Assembly: GCA_039808885.1 (NCBI GenBank)
Contig: JBDHTX010000019.1
Coordinates: forward strand, 17,090 to 81,089
Direction of reading: 5' to 3'
Length of the DNA: 64,000 bases
DNA from: Dongia_A sp039808885
GTDB taxonomy: Bacteria; Pseudomonadota; Alphaproteobacteria; Dongiales; Dongiaceae
Shown here: in pieces, positions 45,973-54,619 of the stretch
How positions within the stretch are numbered: the stretch's first letter is position 1
Layout of the letters: each line of letters opens with the position of its first letter
Program-made: the position numbers and the translations under genes
Notes under the pieces: generated by a model
Told to the model about the DNA's origin: nothing
Database searches by the model: none
Seen by the model: only the letters and a program-made list of their open reading frames with translations

Positions 45973-48357
45973 TTATAGCGGCTCGGCGGCCCGTTGCGCC
46001 TCATGCGGGTCGATATGGGGGGCGGCCGCATCCGTCGCCTCCTGGACGACGGGGGTGATCCGCTCCCGCCGCAGGGCGGCATCGACGGCGAAATTGATGT
46101 CGCTCAGCGTGGGCAGGTAGTAGTCGGTATCGGAAACGAAGCAGCGCAACTCGAAATCCAGCTTCTCCTCGCCGATGGCGCGGAAGATCACGCTGGGGGC
46201 GGGGTGCTTCATCACGTGTTCCGCCTCGGCGGCACAATGCAGCAGGATGCGGCGGACGGCCTCGGCGTCGGCACCCGGCGCCACGCTCAGCTTCACGATC
46301 ACCCGGGCAATACGGTTCTTGTGGGTCCAGTTGATGACCGGGCTGGCGATCAGCGCCGAATTGGGCACGATGACCGAGGCGCGGTCGAAGGTCTCGATCT
46401 CGGTCGAGCGGACCGAGATGCTTTTCACGATGCCTTCGGTGGCGCCCACGACGATCCAGTCCCCGGTCTTGATCGGGCGCTCGATCAGCAGCAGCAGGCC
46501 GGCGACGAAGTTCTCCACCACCGTGCGCAGCCCGAAACCGATGCCGACCGAGAGGGCGCCGGCGACCAGCGCGATGGAGGAGAAATCGATCCCCAGCACC
46601 ATGATCGCGATCATCAGCACGATCAGCCCGGCCACATAGCCGACGCCGGTGGAGATCGAGTTCTGCATGCCGAGGTCGAGCTGGGTGTTCGGCATAACCC
46701 GCTCGCGCACCCAGCGCTTCACGGCGCCGACCAGCAGGAAACCAACGACGACCGTGACGATCGCCGTGGCGATGTCGATCAGGGACAGGTTGAGATCGCC
46801 GAGGCGGATCTGGGTCAGGAACTTGACCGTCCAGGCATTCAGCAAGGTGGGCGACAGGCCGCAGGCGATCAGCACGACATAGGCGACCGGCGGCCATAGC
46901 ACCACGTCGGCCATCAGGCGCAGCCAGAAGGCGAGGCGCCGGCCGGTCTCCGGCGACAGGCCGGTGGTGCGCGACACGGCATCGTAGAGCCGGCTGCCGG
47001 GGGTCATGAAGGCGCGGATGCTTTCGCCGATGATCTCGCGCAGCAGCAGCGCGGCGCCGATCAGGGTCGCCGTCACCGACAGCGAGATCAGCAGGTCCTT
47101 GGCCAGCGAGGCATAGCCGAGCAATGCGGCCACCAGGGACGCCAGGATGGCGAGGGCGGCGAGGCTGCGCAGCACCCAGGACAGCCGCGATTTGAAATGG
47201 GCGTCGCTGACCCAGTATTTCGCCCGCAGGCCGGGCAGGAAGACGATGACCGCGATCAGGCTGGCGACCAAAGCGAGGATCGAGGCGAAGCTGGCCGAGG
47301 GCGCCAGGCTGCGCGGATCGGACACCCCGTTGATGACGACGGACAGGATCAGGAAGCAGAGGGCGCCTGTCACCACGCGGCGGCCGAGCTTGATGGCGGC
47401 TTTGGCCGGCACCGGCACCAGCCGCCAGGCCGGATAGTCGGGCGACAGGCAGGCGATGGTGAGGCCCGAGACGATGAAGAACAGGACCAGATAGCCGCCA
47501 CTCGCCAACACGAAGATCGGGAAGGCGGTGTTCTGGATCTGCTGCGGCAGGGTGATGACGAACAACCCATGCAGCGCGATGATGGCCAGCGCCGGCAGCA
47601 GCACGCGCGCGACGGTCCCGGCGATGGCGGCCACGATGCGCCTTGTATAGCTGGGCTCCGCGATCTCGGCGCGCGGCCCCCAGCGCGACAGCACCCAGCG
47701 CCGGAGCGGAAAGGCCAGCACCGCGGCGATGGCCAGGATGCCGATGGCGCTTATTATGGTCAGCGTGTCCATCTGCGCGAGCTGCAGGTTGCGCCACCAT
47801 TGCATCAGGGACTCGTGCAGCGAGCGATAGGTGACGTTCTGGTCGGTGAGGGCGTCCTGCCAGGTGGAGGGCAGGAGCGGCGAGGGGCCGCGCACCGCCA
47901 GCCTGCGCTGGGTCAATTGCTGCTCGCGCCGGCCGATCTCGGCTTGCACCGCCTGGGCCCGGGTGATCGCCAGATCGGCGCGGGTGATCCGGCCCTGGAA
48001 CTTGGTGAGCTCCTCCGACAGCCTGGTGCGGGTGGCGGCGATCTCGGGATCTTCCGGCGGCTGGCCCTCGGCCGGGGGCGCGCCGAGGCTGGCAAGCTGG
48101 CCGCGGATCGGCTGCGACTGGTCCTGCTGCGCGCTGCTCAGGGCGCGCGCGTCGACGATGAGCTTGGTCACCGACCGCAGGATCTGGTCGTAGCGGTCCT
48201 GCGGCAGGTCAGGATTGTCGGCCAGCTCCTTCTCGATCACGCTGAGATTGGCCTCCCAGGTCTGCAACTGCTCGGCCGGCGAATCCTGTGCCTGCGCCGG
48301 CAGCGTGGCGGTCAGGCAGGAAACGGCGAACAGCAGGAAGGCGAGGAGACGGCGCAT
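45973..48357 (-). CDS. Mechanosensitive channel of the MscS family with DUF3772 N-terminal domain
   Basis: A 794-residue inner-membrane protein. A signal peptide (MRRLLAFLLFAVSC) precedes a coiled periplasmic DUF3772-type domain (about 30-190), then about ten membrane segments. The MscS core follows, with pore helix GALSVGIGFGLRTVVENFVAGLLLL read over two helices and the beta domain RPIKTGDWIVVGATEGIVKSI, ending in a C-terminal alpha/beta domain. It opens under membrane tension to release solutes. The ATG at 48357 is preferred to the frame opening at 48453 because it gives the signal peptide. Confidence 0.9.
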   Translation of the reverse strand: MRRLLAFLLFAVSCLTATLPAQAQDSPAEQLQTWEANLSVIEKELADNPDLPQDRYDQILRSVTKLIVDARALSSAQQDQSQPIRGQLASLGAPPAEGQPPEDPEIAATRTRLSEELTKFQGRITRADLAITRAQAVQAEIGRREQQLTQRRLAVRGPSPLLPSTWQDALTDQNVTYRSLHESLMQWWRNLQLAQMDTLTIISAIGILAIAAVLAFPLRRWVLSRWGPRAEIAEPSYTRRIVAAIAGTVARVLLPALAIIALHGLFVITLPQQIQNTAFPIFVLASGGYLVLFFIVSGLTIACLSPDYPAWRLVPVPAKAAIKLGRRVVTGALCFLILSVVINGVSDPRSLAPSASFASILALVASLIAVIVFLPGLRAKYWVSDAHFKSRLSWVLRSLAALAILASLVAALLGYASLAKDLLISLSVTATLIGAALLLREIIGESIRAFMTPGSRLYDAVSRTTGLSPETGRRLAFWLRLMADVVLWPPVAYVVLIACGLSPTLLNAWTVKFLTQIRLGDLNLSLIDIATAIVTVVVGFLLVGAVKRWVRERVMPNTQLDLGMQNSISTGVGYVAGLIVLMIAIMVLGIDFSSIALVAGALSVGIGFGLRTVVENFVAGLLLLIERPIKTGDWIVVGATEGIVKSISVRSTEIETFDRASVIVPNSALIASPVINWTHKNRIARVIVKLSVAPGADAEAVRRILLHCAAEAEHVMKHPAPSVIFRAIGEEKLDFELRCFVSDTDYYLPTLSDINFAVDAALRRERITPVVQEATDAAAPHIDPHEAQRAAEPL

Positions 48358-48516
48358 CAACGGACGATCATGTGTGGAGGGGGCCGGCGCGCCTTGCGGC
48401 CGGACGGCATCGACGGCTAGACTACCCGAGGCGCGACCATTGTCCAGGGGCAAATCCCTCTAGATTTCAAGCGGTTGCGTGTCAGCGTTCGGTGGGCGGG
48501 AAGGGCAGTTGCGGCG

Positions 48517-49395
48517 ATGGCATCCGAGGCGTTCGAGCCCATCGCGTTCCTGCGCGCCGTCGGTTTGCATCCAGGCGGGGACTTGCGCGCCAAGCCGCTC
48601 TCAGGCGGCTACCTCAACGCCGTCTTTCGCCTGCGCGGCGAAGGCCTGGACTGGGTGGTGAAGCGTTTCGCCGTCGACCTGCCGCCGAGCCTTTATCCCA
48701 ACCTGCCCGAAGCGGAGTATCTCGCCTTGCAGCGGCTGTCGCCACTTCAGGCGGCGCCGCGCCCGGTCGCGTTCTTCCCCGGGGACGCGCCGGTGCTGGT
48801 CTACGAGTTCTTTGCCGGCGAGGAATGGAGCGGCGATTTGGCGGCGGTCGCCGACCTGCTGCGGCGCATTCGCCGCGCGGACATTTCCGGCTTCCGCAAT
48901 GTGCCGATGCAGCCGCGCGACATCCTGGACCAGGCCGAGATCTTCGTCGCTCATTGCAGCGTGGATCTGCGTGACCGGCTGCGGGCGGCCCGTCCGGAGC
49001 CGGTCGCGGTCCCGGAGGTCGCGCGCGGCGTCATCCATACCGATCTCGGCCCCGGCAACCTGATTGCCGGTGCGGACGGGTTGATCGCCATCGACTGGCA
49101 ATGCCCGGCGGCGGGCGACCCGGTGGAAGACCTGGTGGCGTTCCTGTCGCCGGCCTTCCAGATCCTCTATGGCCGGACGCCGCTCAGCGTCGCGGAGGAG
49201 CGGGCCCTGCTGGCGCTGTATGGCGACGACACGGTCGTCGCCCGGCTCGGCATCCTGCGCCGGTTCTATGATTGGCGCATGGCCGCCTATTGCGCCATGC
49301 GCTCGGAGCAATATGCGGCGACGCGGCCGGAGGCGGCCGCGCGCTATCGCGTGGCGGCGGCCGCGCTGTTCGCCCGTCTGGAGACGAAGGAATGA
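48517..49395 (+). CDS. Aminoglycoside phosphotransferase (APH)-fold kinase
   Basis: A 292-residue small-molecule kinase. The N-lobe has GGYLNAVFRLRG and the ATP-site Lys in WVVKRF; the catalytic loop is HTDLGPGNL (HxDxxxxN) and the metal-binding Asp lies in IAIDWQCP. Substrates in this fold include sugars, choline and homoserine as well as antibiotics, so resistance should not be assumed. The ATG at 48517 gives the usual length. The stop overlaps the ATG of the downstream TIM-barrel gene (ATGA), which suggests that it phosphorylates the isomerase substrate or product. Confidence 0.82.
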   Translation: MASEAFEPIAFLRAVGLHPGGDLRAKPLSGGYLNAVFRLRGEGLDWVVKRFAVDLPPSLYPNLPEAEYLALQRLSPLQAAPRPVAFFPGDAPVLVYEFFAGEEWSGDLAAVADLLRRIRRADISGFRNVPMQPRDILDQAEIFVAHCSVDLRDRLRAARPEPVAVPEVARGVIHTDLGPGNLIAGADGLIAIDWQCPAAGDPVEDLVAFLSPAFQILYGRTPLSVAEERALLALYGDDTVVARLGILRRFYDWRMAAYCAMRSEQYAATRPEAAARYRVAAAALFARLETKE

Positions 49396-50351
49396 AACAG
49401 GTCGACCTCTTCCTGCAGAGCTATTGCTACAAGCATCACTATCTGCACGCACCGGGCTATGACGTCTTCGCGTTCCTGGAGCGGACGGCGGCGGACGGCT
49501 TCACCGGCGTCAGCATCAACCTGAACGGCCCGAACTATCGCCAGCTCTCCGGCACCTCCATCGAGCATCAGAACGCGGTCGCGAAGAAGCTGCGGGAGCT
49601 GTCCCTGCGCTGCGACATCGAAACCAGCGGCACCGATCTGCCGCACCTGCAGACCATGATCGAGTTGTGCAAGCGGCTCGGCGCCGAGCAGTTGCGCACT
49701 TATATGCGCCACGGCGGGACGGTGGCGGAGACGGTCGCGCGCACCACCGCCGATCTGCGCGTCGCCGCGCCGCATTTCGAACGCGCCGGTCTCAAGCTGC
49801 TGCTGGAAAACCACGAGGACTTCACCGGCGCGGAGATGGTGCAGATCCTCTCCGCCGTCGAGCATCCCTCGGTCGGCGGGCTCTATGACTACGGCAATTC
49901 CATGATGGTGGGGGAGGAGCCGCTGACCGCGCTCGACGCCATGCTGCCCTATGTCCGCTCGGTGCATCTGAAGGATCATGCCTGCCGCGAGACGCCGGCG
50001 GGCGAGAAGCTGATCCTCGGCGTGCCGATCGGCTCCGGCGTGCTGCCGATCGGCGAGGCCACGCGGCGGCTGGTCGATGCCGGGTTGGACCGCATCCTGA
50101 TGTCCAGCGTCTGGGGCTATCAGGCGCCGGTGCGCGACTGGCGCGCCGACGGCCAATGGGGCAAGGGCGTGTTCCGGCCGGAGCCAGGCCCCTACGATCC
50201 GCTGCAGCGGCCGTGGGACGCCGCGGCGCTGGCGGCTGCGGACCCACTGCGCTTGTGCGCGCTGGAAGACAAGGCCGTGCGGCAGGGGCAGGCTTGGTTG
50301 CGCGCGGAGCTCAAGCGGCTCGGTATCGCGGTCACGCCCCGCGTCAGCTGA
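49392..50351 (+). CDS. Sugar phosphate isomerase/epimerase-like TIM-barrel protein
   Basis: A 319-residue xylose-isomerase-like TIM barrel. Metal-site candidates appear as Glu in LLLENHEDF, Asp in LYDYGNS and His in SVHLKDHAC, with a late Glu/Asp-rich tail. Family members isomerise or epimerise sugars and inositols. It is translated together with the APH-fold kinase and faces a hydratase gene across a small repeat. The pathway is not recognised. Confidence 0.82.
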   Translation: MKQVDLFLQSYCYKHHYLHAPGYDVFAFLERTAADGFTGVSINLNGPNYRQLSGTSIEHQNAVAKKLRELSLRCDIETSGTDLPHLQTMIELCKRLGAEQLRTYMRHGGTVAETVARTTADLRVAAPHFERAGLKLLLENHEDFTGAEMVQILSAVEHPSVGGLYDYGNSMMVGEEPLTALDAMLPYVRSVHLKDHACRETPAGEKLILGVPIGSGVLPIGEATRRLVDAGLDRILMSSVWGYQAPVRDWRADGQWGKGVFRPEPGPYDPLQRPWDAAALAAADPLRLCALEDKAVRQGQAWLRAELKRLGIAVTPRVS

Positions 50352-50390
50352 AATCCCCCGCGTCAGCTGAAATCCCGCGCGTCAGCTGAA
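50341..50390. repeat. 19-bp tandem repeat covering the ends of two convergent genes
   Basis: GCGTCAGCTGAAATCCC-type units begin at 50341, 50360 and 50379; the third is shorter. Each contains TCAGCTGA, a palindrome with a stop codon on both strands. The first copy ends the TIM-barrel gene and the last ends the hydratase gene, so the repeat spans the whole intergenic space. Confidence 0.85.
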
Positions 50391-51164
50391 CTCGGCCGTC
50401 ACCTGGCCGAGGCCGGGGAACTCGGCGACGATCTTGTCGCCGGGGCCGATCGTCGCCGGCGTGATGCAGGTGCCGGTGGTGACGAGGTCTCCGGCCTTGA
50501 GCCCGATGCCGCGCTTCGACAGGTTCTCGGCGAGCCAACCCAGCGCCAGGCGCGGGTCGCCCAGCGCATTGGCGCCGCTGCCCTCCGCGACGACCATGCC
50601 GTTGCGCAAAACCCGCACCGGCTGCTTCGGCAGGTCGAGGTCGGACCAGTGCGACAGCCGGGGGCCGAGCAGGAACCAGGACGCGAAGCCGTCGTCGGCC
50701 ACGATCTGCGGCGCGCCGACATGGGCGAAATCCTCGTAACGCGCATCCGGCACCTCGATGGCGAGGTGCAGCGCCTCGGCGGCCTGGCAAACCTCCGCCG
50801 TGCCATAGGGTTCCGGCCGCGGCGGCAGGTCGCGGCCCATGCGAAAGGCGAACTCCGCCTCGACCACTTTCATGTGCAGCGGCTTCGCCGGCAGCGAGGC
50901 GCCGCTCTTCAGCACGAAATCCGCGAACAAACGGCCGGCCAGCGGCTCGGTCACGCCGATATGCGCCTGGCCCGCCTTGCTGGTGGCGGCGATCTTCCAG
51001 CCCGCCACCGGCTGCCTGGCGCAGGCGACCATGGCATCCTGGATCGCGTAGCCTTCGGCCAGCGTGGCGGGGCGCAGATCGGGCGGCAGGGCGTCGATCC
51101 GCTCCTGGCGCAGGCGCGTGATCCAGAGCAGTTCGGCGGCGTCGCGGATGGCTTGGCTGTTCAT
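50382..51164 (-). CDS. 2-keto-4-pentenoate hydratase/fumarylacetoacetase-fold protein
   Basis: A 260-residue protein of the MhpD-like hydratase/decarboxylase family (fumarylacetoacetate hydrolase fold). Visible are the IQDAMVACARQPVAGWKI segment, VEAEFAFRMGRDLP with metal-binding acids, and the C-terminal GDLVTTGTCITP. Members hydrate 2-hydroxydienoates in aromatic degradation or act on related keto acids. The frame opens at 51206, and ATG 51164 gives the normal length. It is convergent with the kinase/isomerase pair; no aromatic pathway genes are seen. Confidence 0.85.
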   Translation of the reverse strand: MNSQAIRDAAELLWITRLRQERIDALPPDLRPATLAEGYAIQDAMVACARQPVAGWKIAATSKAGQAHIGVTEPLAGRLFADFVLKSGASLPAKPLHMKVVEAEFAFRMGRDLPPRPEPYGTAEVCQAAEALHLAIEVPDARYEDFAHVGAPQIVADDGFASWFLLGPRLSHWSDLDLPKQPVRVLRNGMVVAEGSGANALGDPRLALGWLAENLSKRGIGLKAGDLVTTGTCITPATIGPGDKIVAEFPGLGQVTAEFS

Positions 51165-51269
51165 GCTCTCGGCCTGGAGACGTGATGTCGCGCCCAGGCT
51201 TAGCAAAGCGCGGCCGGACTGTCACCGTCCGCCATTTCCAAGGCCGGATCATTGTCGCGCGCGGCGTTG

Positions 51270-54200
51270 CTAGTGGAAATCGCGGCTGCGCAGGCGCATC
51301 AGGCGCTGGTCGCCGGTGACGGCGCGCTTGACCTCGTCGGCATTGGCGATGGCGCGGTCCCAGTTGCCATCCTCCTGGCCTAGGTCGTTCAGCAGATGCG
51401 AGAGGTCGACGGCCTTCTCCGCGATCACGTGGATCACCAGGCCTTCGCGCTGCAGCTTGCCCTCGATGCCGATCAGCCGGCTGGTCAGGACGACGCGGCG
51501 GAACTCCTCGAACACCTTGGGCCAGACCACGATGTTGGCGACGCCGGTCTCGTCCTCCAGGGTCATGAAGATCACGCCGCTGGCGGTGCCGGGGCGCTGG
51601 CGCACCAGCACCAGTCCGGCGACGCGCAGGCGGCCGTTGTTCGGCGCGTTGGCCAGGTCGCGGCTCGGCACGACCTTGAGCGGCTGCAGGCGGTGGCGCA
51701 GCAGCTTCAGCGGATGGGCGCGCAGCGACAGGCCGAGGGCGGTGTAGTCCTCCACCACATGCTCGCCCAGGCTCATGTCGGGCAGGGGCGCCCCCAGATC
51801 CTCGGCGGGGATGTGCGACGGCCAGCCGGGATCGGGTGCCGCGGCAAGGTCGAGATCGAAGAGCGGCAGCTGGCCTTCGCCCAGCGCGTGGATCTGCCAC
51901 AAGGCGCGCCGGCGATCGAGGCCGAGCGAGCCGAAGGCATCGGCCTTGGCCAGGGTTTCGAGGGCCGCCGGGCCGAGGCCGCTCCGCCGCCACAGTTCAT
52001 GCAGCGAACGATAGCCGGCGCCGCGCGATTTCAGCAGCAGCGCGACATCCTTCGCCCGGCATCCAGCGATGCCGCGGAAACCGAGGCGCAAGGCGAGCGC
52101 GCCGGTCGCGGCCGGCTCCCCCGGCTCCAAGGTATGGTCCCAGTCGCTGGCATTGACATCGACCGGCCGCACCTCGACGCCGTGATCGCGCGCATCGCGC
52201 ACCAGTTGCGCCGGCGCATAGAAGCCCATCGGCTGCGCATTGAGGATGGCGCAGGCGAAGACCGCCGGATAGCGGCACTTCATCCAGGCGGAGACATAGA
52301 CCAGCAGCGCGAAGCTGGCGGCATGGCTCTCAGGAAAGCCGTATTCGCCGAAGCCCTCGATCTGGCTGAAGCAGCGCTCGGCGAAATCCTTGTCGTAGCC
52401 GCGGCCGGTCATGCCGTCGATGAACTTGGCGCGCAGGGTGTGGATGGTGCCGACCTTGCGGAAGGTCGCCATGGCGCGGCGCAGCTGATCGGATTCCGAA
52501 GGTGTGAAGCCGGCCGCCACGATGGCGATGCGCATCGCCTGCTCCTGGAACAGGGGCACGCCATAGGTTTTGTGCAGGACCTCGCGCAGTTCCTCCTTGG
52601 GATAGGTCGCCGGCTCCTGGCCCAGGCGGCGGCGCAGATAGGGATGCACCATGTCGCCCTGGATCGGGCCCGGGCGCACGATCGCCACCTCGACCACGAG
52701 GTCGTAGAACTCGCGCGGCCGCAGACGCGGCAGCATGGTCATCTGGGCGCGGCTTTCGACCTGGAACACGCCGACGGAATCCGCCTTGCACAGCATGCCG
52801 TAGACATCGGGCTGCTCCGGCGGCACCGTGGCCAGCGACCAGGCCTCGCCCTTGTGCTTCTGCAGCAGCTCGAAACCCTTGCGGATGCAGGTCAGCATGC
52901 CCAGCGCCAGCACATCGATCTTCAGCATGCGCAGGGTATCGAGGTCGTCCTTGTCCCATTCGATGACCGTGCGGTCCTCCATGGCCGCGTTCTCGATCGG
53001 CACGGATTCGCTGAGCTTGCCGCGGGTGATGACGAAGCCGCCCACATGCTGCGACAGGTGGCGGGGAAAGCCGATCAGTTCGCGCGCCAGCGCAAGGGTG
53101 TTGCCCAACCGGTGGTCGCGCGGATCGAGCCCGGCCTCGCGGATATGCTCCTGCACGATGTCGTCCTCGCCCCAGCCCCAGATCGCCTTGGACAGGCGGT
53201 TGAGCACGTCCTCGCTGAGGCCGAAGACCTTGCCCACCTCGCGCAGCGCGCTTTTCGGGCGATAGCAGATCACCGTCGCCGCCAGGCCGGCGCGGTCGCG
53301 GCCGTATTTCCTGTAGATGTACTGGATCACCTCCTCGCGGCGCTCATGCTCGAAATCGACGTCGATGTCCGGCGGCTCGTTGCGCTCGGCGGAAACGAAG
53401 CGCTCGAACAGCAGATCGACCTTGGTGGGGTCGACCGCGGTGATGCCGAGGCAATAGCAGACCGCCGAATTCGCCGCCGAGCCGCGCCCCTGGCACAGGA
53501 TGTTCTGGCTCTCGGCATAGCGCACGATGTCCTGCACGGTCAGGAAATAGGGCGCGTAGTTGAGGCTGGCGATCAGCTTCAGTTCCTGCTGCAGCGTGTC
53601 GCGCACCTTGGCCGGCACGCCGTCAGGGTAGCGGCGCGTGGCGCCGAGCCAGGTCAGGCGCTCCAGCTCCTGCTGCGGGGTCGAGCCTTCCGGCACCGGC
53701 TCGCTGGGATAGTCGTAGCGCAGTTCGGCGAGCGAGAAGCGGCATTCGTCGGCCAGGCGCGACGCATTCTCCAGCGCCTCCGGCCAGCGCTTGAACAGCC
53801 GGCGCATTTCGTCCGGCGATTTCAGGTGCCGCTCGGCATTGGCGAGCAGGCGGAAGCCGGCCTCCTCGATGGTGACATGCTCGCGGATGCAGGTCATCAC
53901 GTCCTGCAGCGGCCGCCGCTTCGGGGCATGATAGAGCACGTCGTTGGTGGCGATCAGCGGCAGGTGGTGCTGCGCCGCCAGTTCCGCCAGCAGGCGGATC
54001 CGTTTCACATCGTCGCCGCGATAGAGATGGCTGGCGGCCAGATGCGCGTGCCGGCCGACATCGCCGCGAAAGCGGCTCAGGAAGGCGGCAAAGTCTTCAT
54101 CCAGCTGTTCCGGCGCCACGGCCACCAGATGCTGGCCCAGGCGATGATCCTGCACGTCCTGGTAGGAGAGCAGGCATTGGCCTTTCTCCGCGCGCCGCTT

Positions 54201-54491
54201 GCCGAGCGTGAGCAGGGTGCAGAGCCGGCCATAGGCGGCGCGGTCCTGCGGATAGCAGAGCAGGCTGGGCGCGTCCCGCAGGTCGAGCCGGCAGCCGACG
54301 ACGAGGCGGATGCCGCCTTTGTTGCAGCCGTCAAAGGCGCGAACGATGCCGGCCAGCGTGTTGCGGTCGGCGATGCCGATCGCCTCATAGCCCAGCCCGG
54401 CCGCGCGCAAGGCCAGTTCCTCCGCATGCGAAGCGCCCTGCAGGAAGGAGAAGTTGGTGGCGGCCTGCAACTCGACGGGTGGAAGAGACAA
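51270..54491 (-). CDS. dnaE2: Error-prone DNA polymerase III alpha subunit DnaE2
   Basis: C-family polymerase (also called ImuC) of 1073 residues that performs translesion synthesis with ImuA and ImuB. A PHP domain opens it (ATNFSFLQGASHAEEL, IGIADRNTLAG). The palm has RGSAANSAVCYCLG and the catalytic acids in PDIDVDFEHE, a fingers domain follows, and an OB fold lies near the C-terminus (RLRVAGLVLVRQRPGTASG). The only usable start near the N-terminus is the TTG at 54491, with GGAG 6 bases before it, because a stop lies six codons upstream. It follows imuB after 128 bases holding a palindromic repeat. Confidence 0.95.
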   Translation of the reverse strand: MSLPPVELQAATNFSFLQGASHAEELALRAAGLGYEAIGIADRNTLAGIVRAFDGCNKGGIRLVVGCRLDLRDAPSLLCYPQDRAAYGRLCTLLTLGKRRAEKGQCLLSYQDVQDHRLGQHLVAVAPEQLDEDFAAFLSRFRGDVGRHAHLAASHLYRGDDVKRIRLLAELAAQHHLPLIATNDVLYHAPKRRPLQDVMTCIREHVTIEEAGFRLLANAERHLKSPDEMRRLFKRWPEALENASRLADECRFSLAELRYDYPSEPVPEGSTPQQELERLTWLGATRRYPDGVPAKVRDTLQQELKLIASLNYAPYFLTVQDIVRYAESQNILCQGRGSAANSAVCYCLGITAVDPTKVDLLFERFVSAERNEPPDIDVDFEHERREEVIQYIYRKYGRDRAGLAATVICYRPKSALREVGKVFGLSEDVLNRLSKAIWGWGEDDIVQEHIREAGLDPRDHRLGNTLALARELIGFPRHLSQHVGGFVITRGKLSESVPIENAAMEDRTVIEWDKDDLDTLRMLKIDVLALGMLTCIRKGFELLQKHKGEAWSLATVPPEQPDVYGMLCKADSVGVFQVESRAQMTMLPRLRPREFYDLVVEVAIVRPGPIQGDMVHPYLRRRLGQEPATYPKEELREVLHKTYGVPLFQEQAMRIAIVAAGFTPSESDQLRRAMATFRKVGTIHTLRAKFIDGMTGRGYDKDFAERCFSQIEGFGEYGFPESHAASFALLVYVSAWMKCRYPAVFACAILNAQPMGFYAPAQLVRDARDHGVEVRPVDVNASDWDHTLEPGEPAATGALALRLGFRGIAGCRAKDVALLLKSRGAGYRSLHELWRRSGLGPAALETLAKADAFGSLGLDRRRALWQIHALGEGQLPLFDLDLAAAPDPGWPSHIPAEDLGAPLPDMSLGEHVVEDYTALGLSLRAHPLKLLRHRLQPLKVVPSRDLANAPNNGRLRVAGLVLVRQRPGTASGVIFMTLEDETGVANIVVWPKVFEEFRRVVLTSRLIGIEGKLQREGLVIHVIAEKAVDLSHLLNDLGQEDGNWDRAIANADEVKRAVTGDQRLMRLRSRDFH

Positions 54492-54510
54492 AGTCTGCTC
54501 CAGAACTTAG

Positions 54511-54601
54511 TCGTCATCACCGGGCTTGACCCGGTGATCCAAGTTTCTTGATGCCGGCGCGGAAAGCACTTGGATTGCCGGGTCAAGCCCGGCAATGACG
54601 A
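54511..54601. repeat. REP-like palindromic element pair between imuB and dnaE2
   Basis: Two 34-base arms (54511-54544 and 54568-54601) are inverted copies of one alphaproteobacterial intergenic repeat with core CCGGGCTTGACCCGG. Each arm is itself palindromic. They differ at paired positions (CACCGGG with CCCGGTG against TGCCGGG with CCCGGCA), which keeps the stems intact. The whole can fold as one long hairpin. Confidence 0.85.
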
Positions 54602-54619
54602 TGGAGTATTTTCCCGCCA

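Noticed and set aside
48517..49395. Antibiotic resistance (aminoglycoside phosphotransferase) reading of the APH-fold gene
   Set aside because: The gene is coupled to a sugar isomerase-like gene in ordinary chromosomal DNA with no mobile element; the fold covers many metabolite kinases.
51396..54551. Plus-strand open frame of 1051 codons antisense to dnaE2
   Set aside because: An uninterrupted shadow frame in GC-rich DNA. The minus strand has every polymerase motif.
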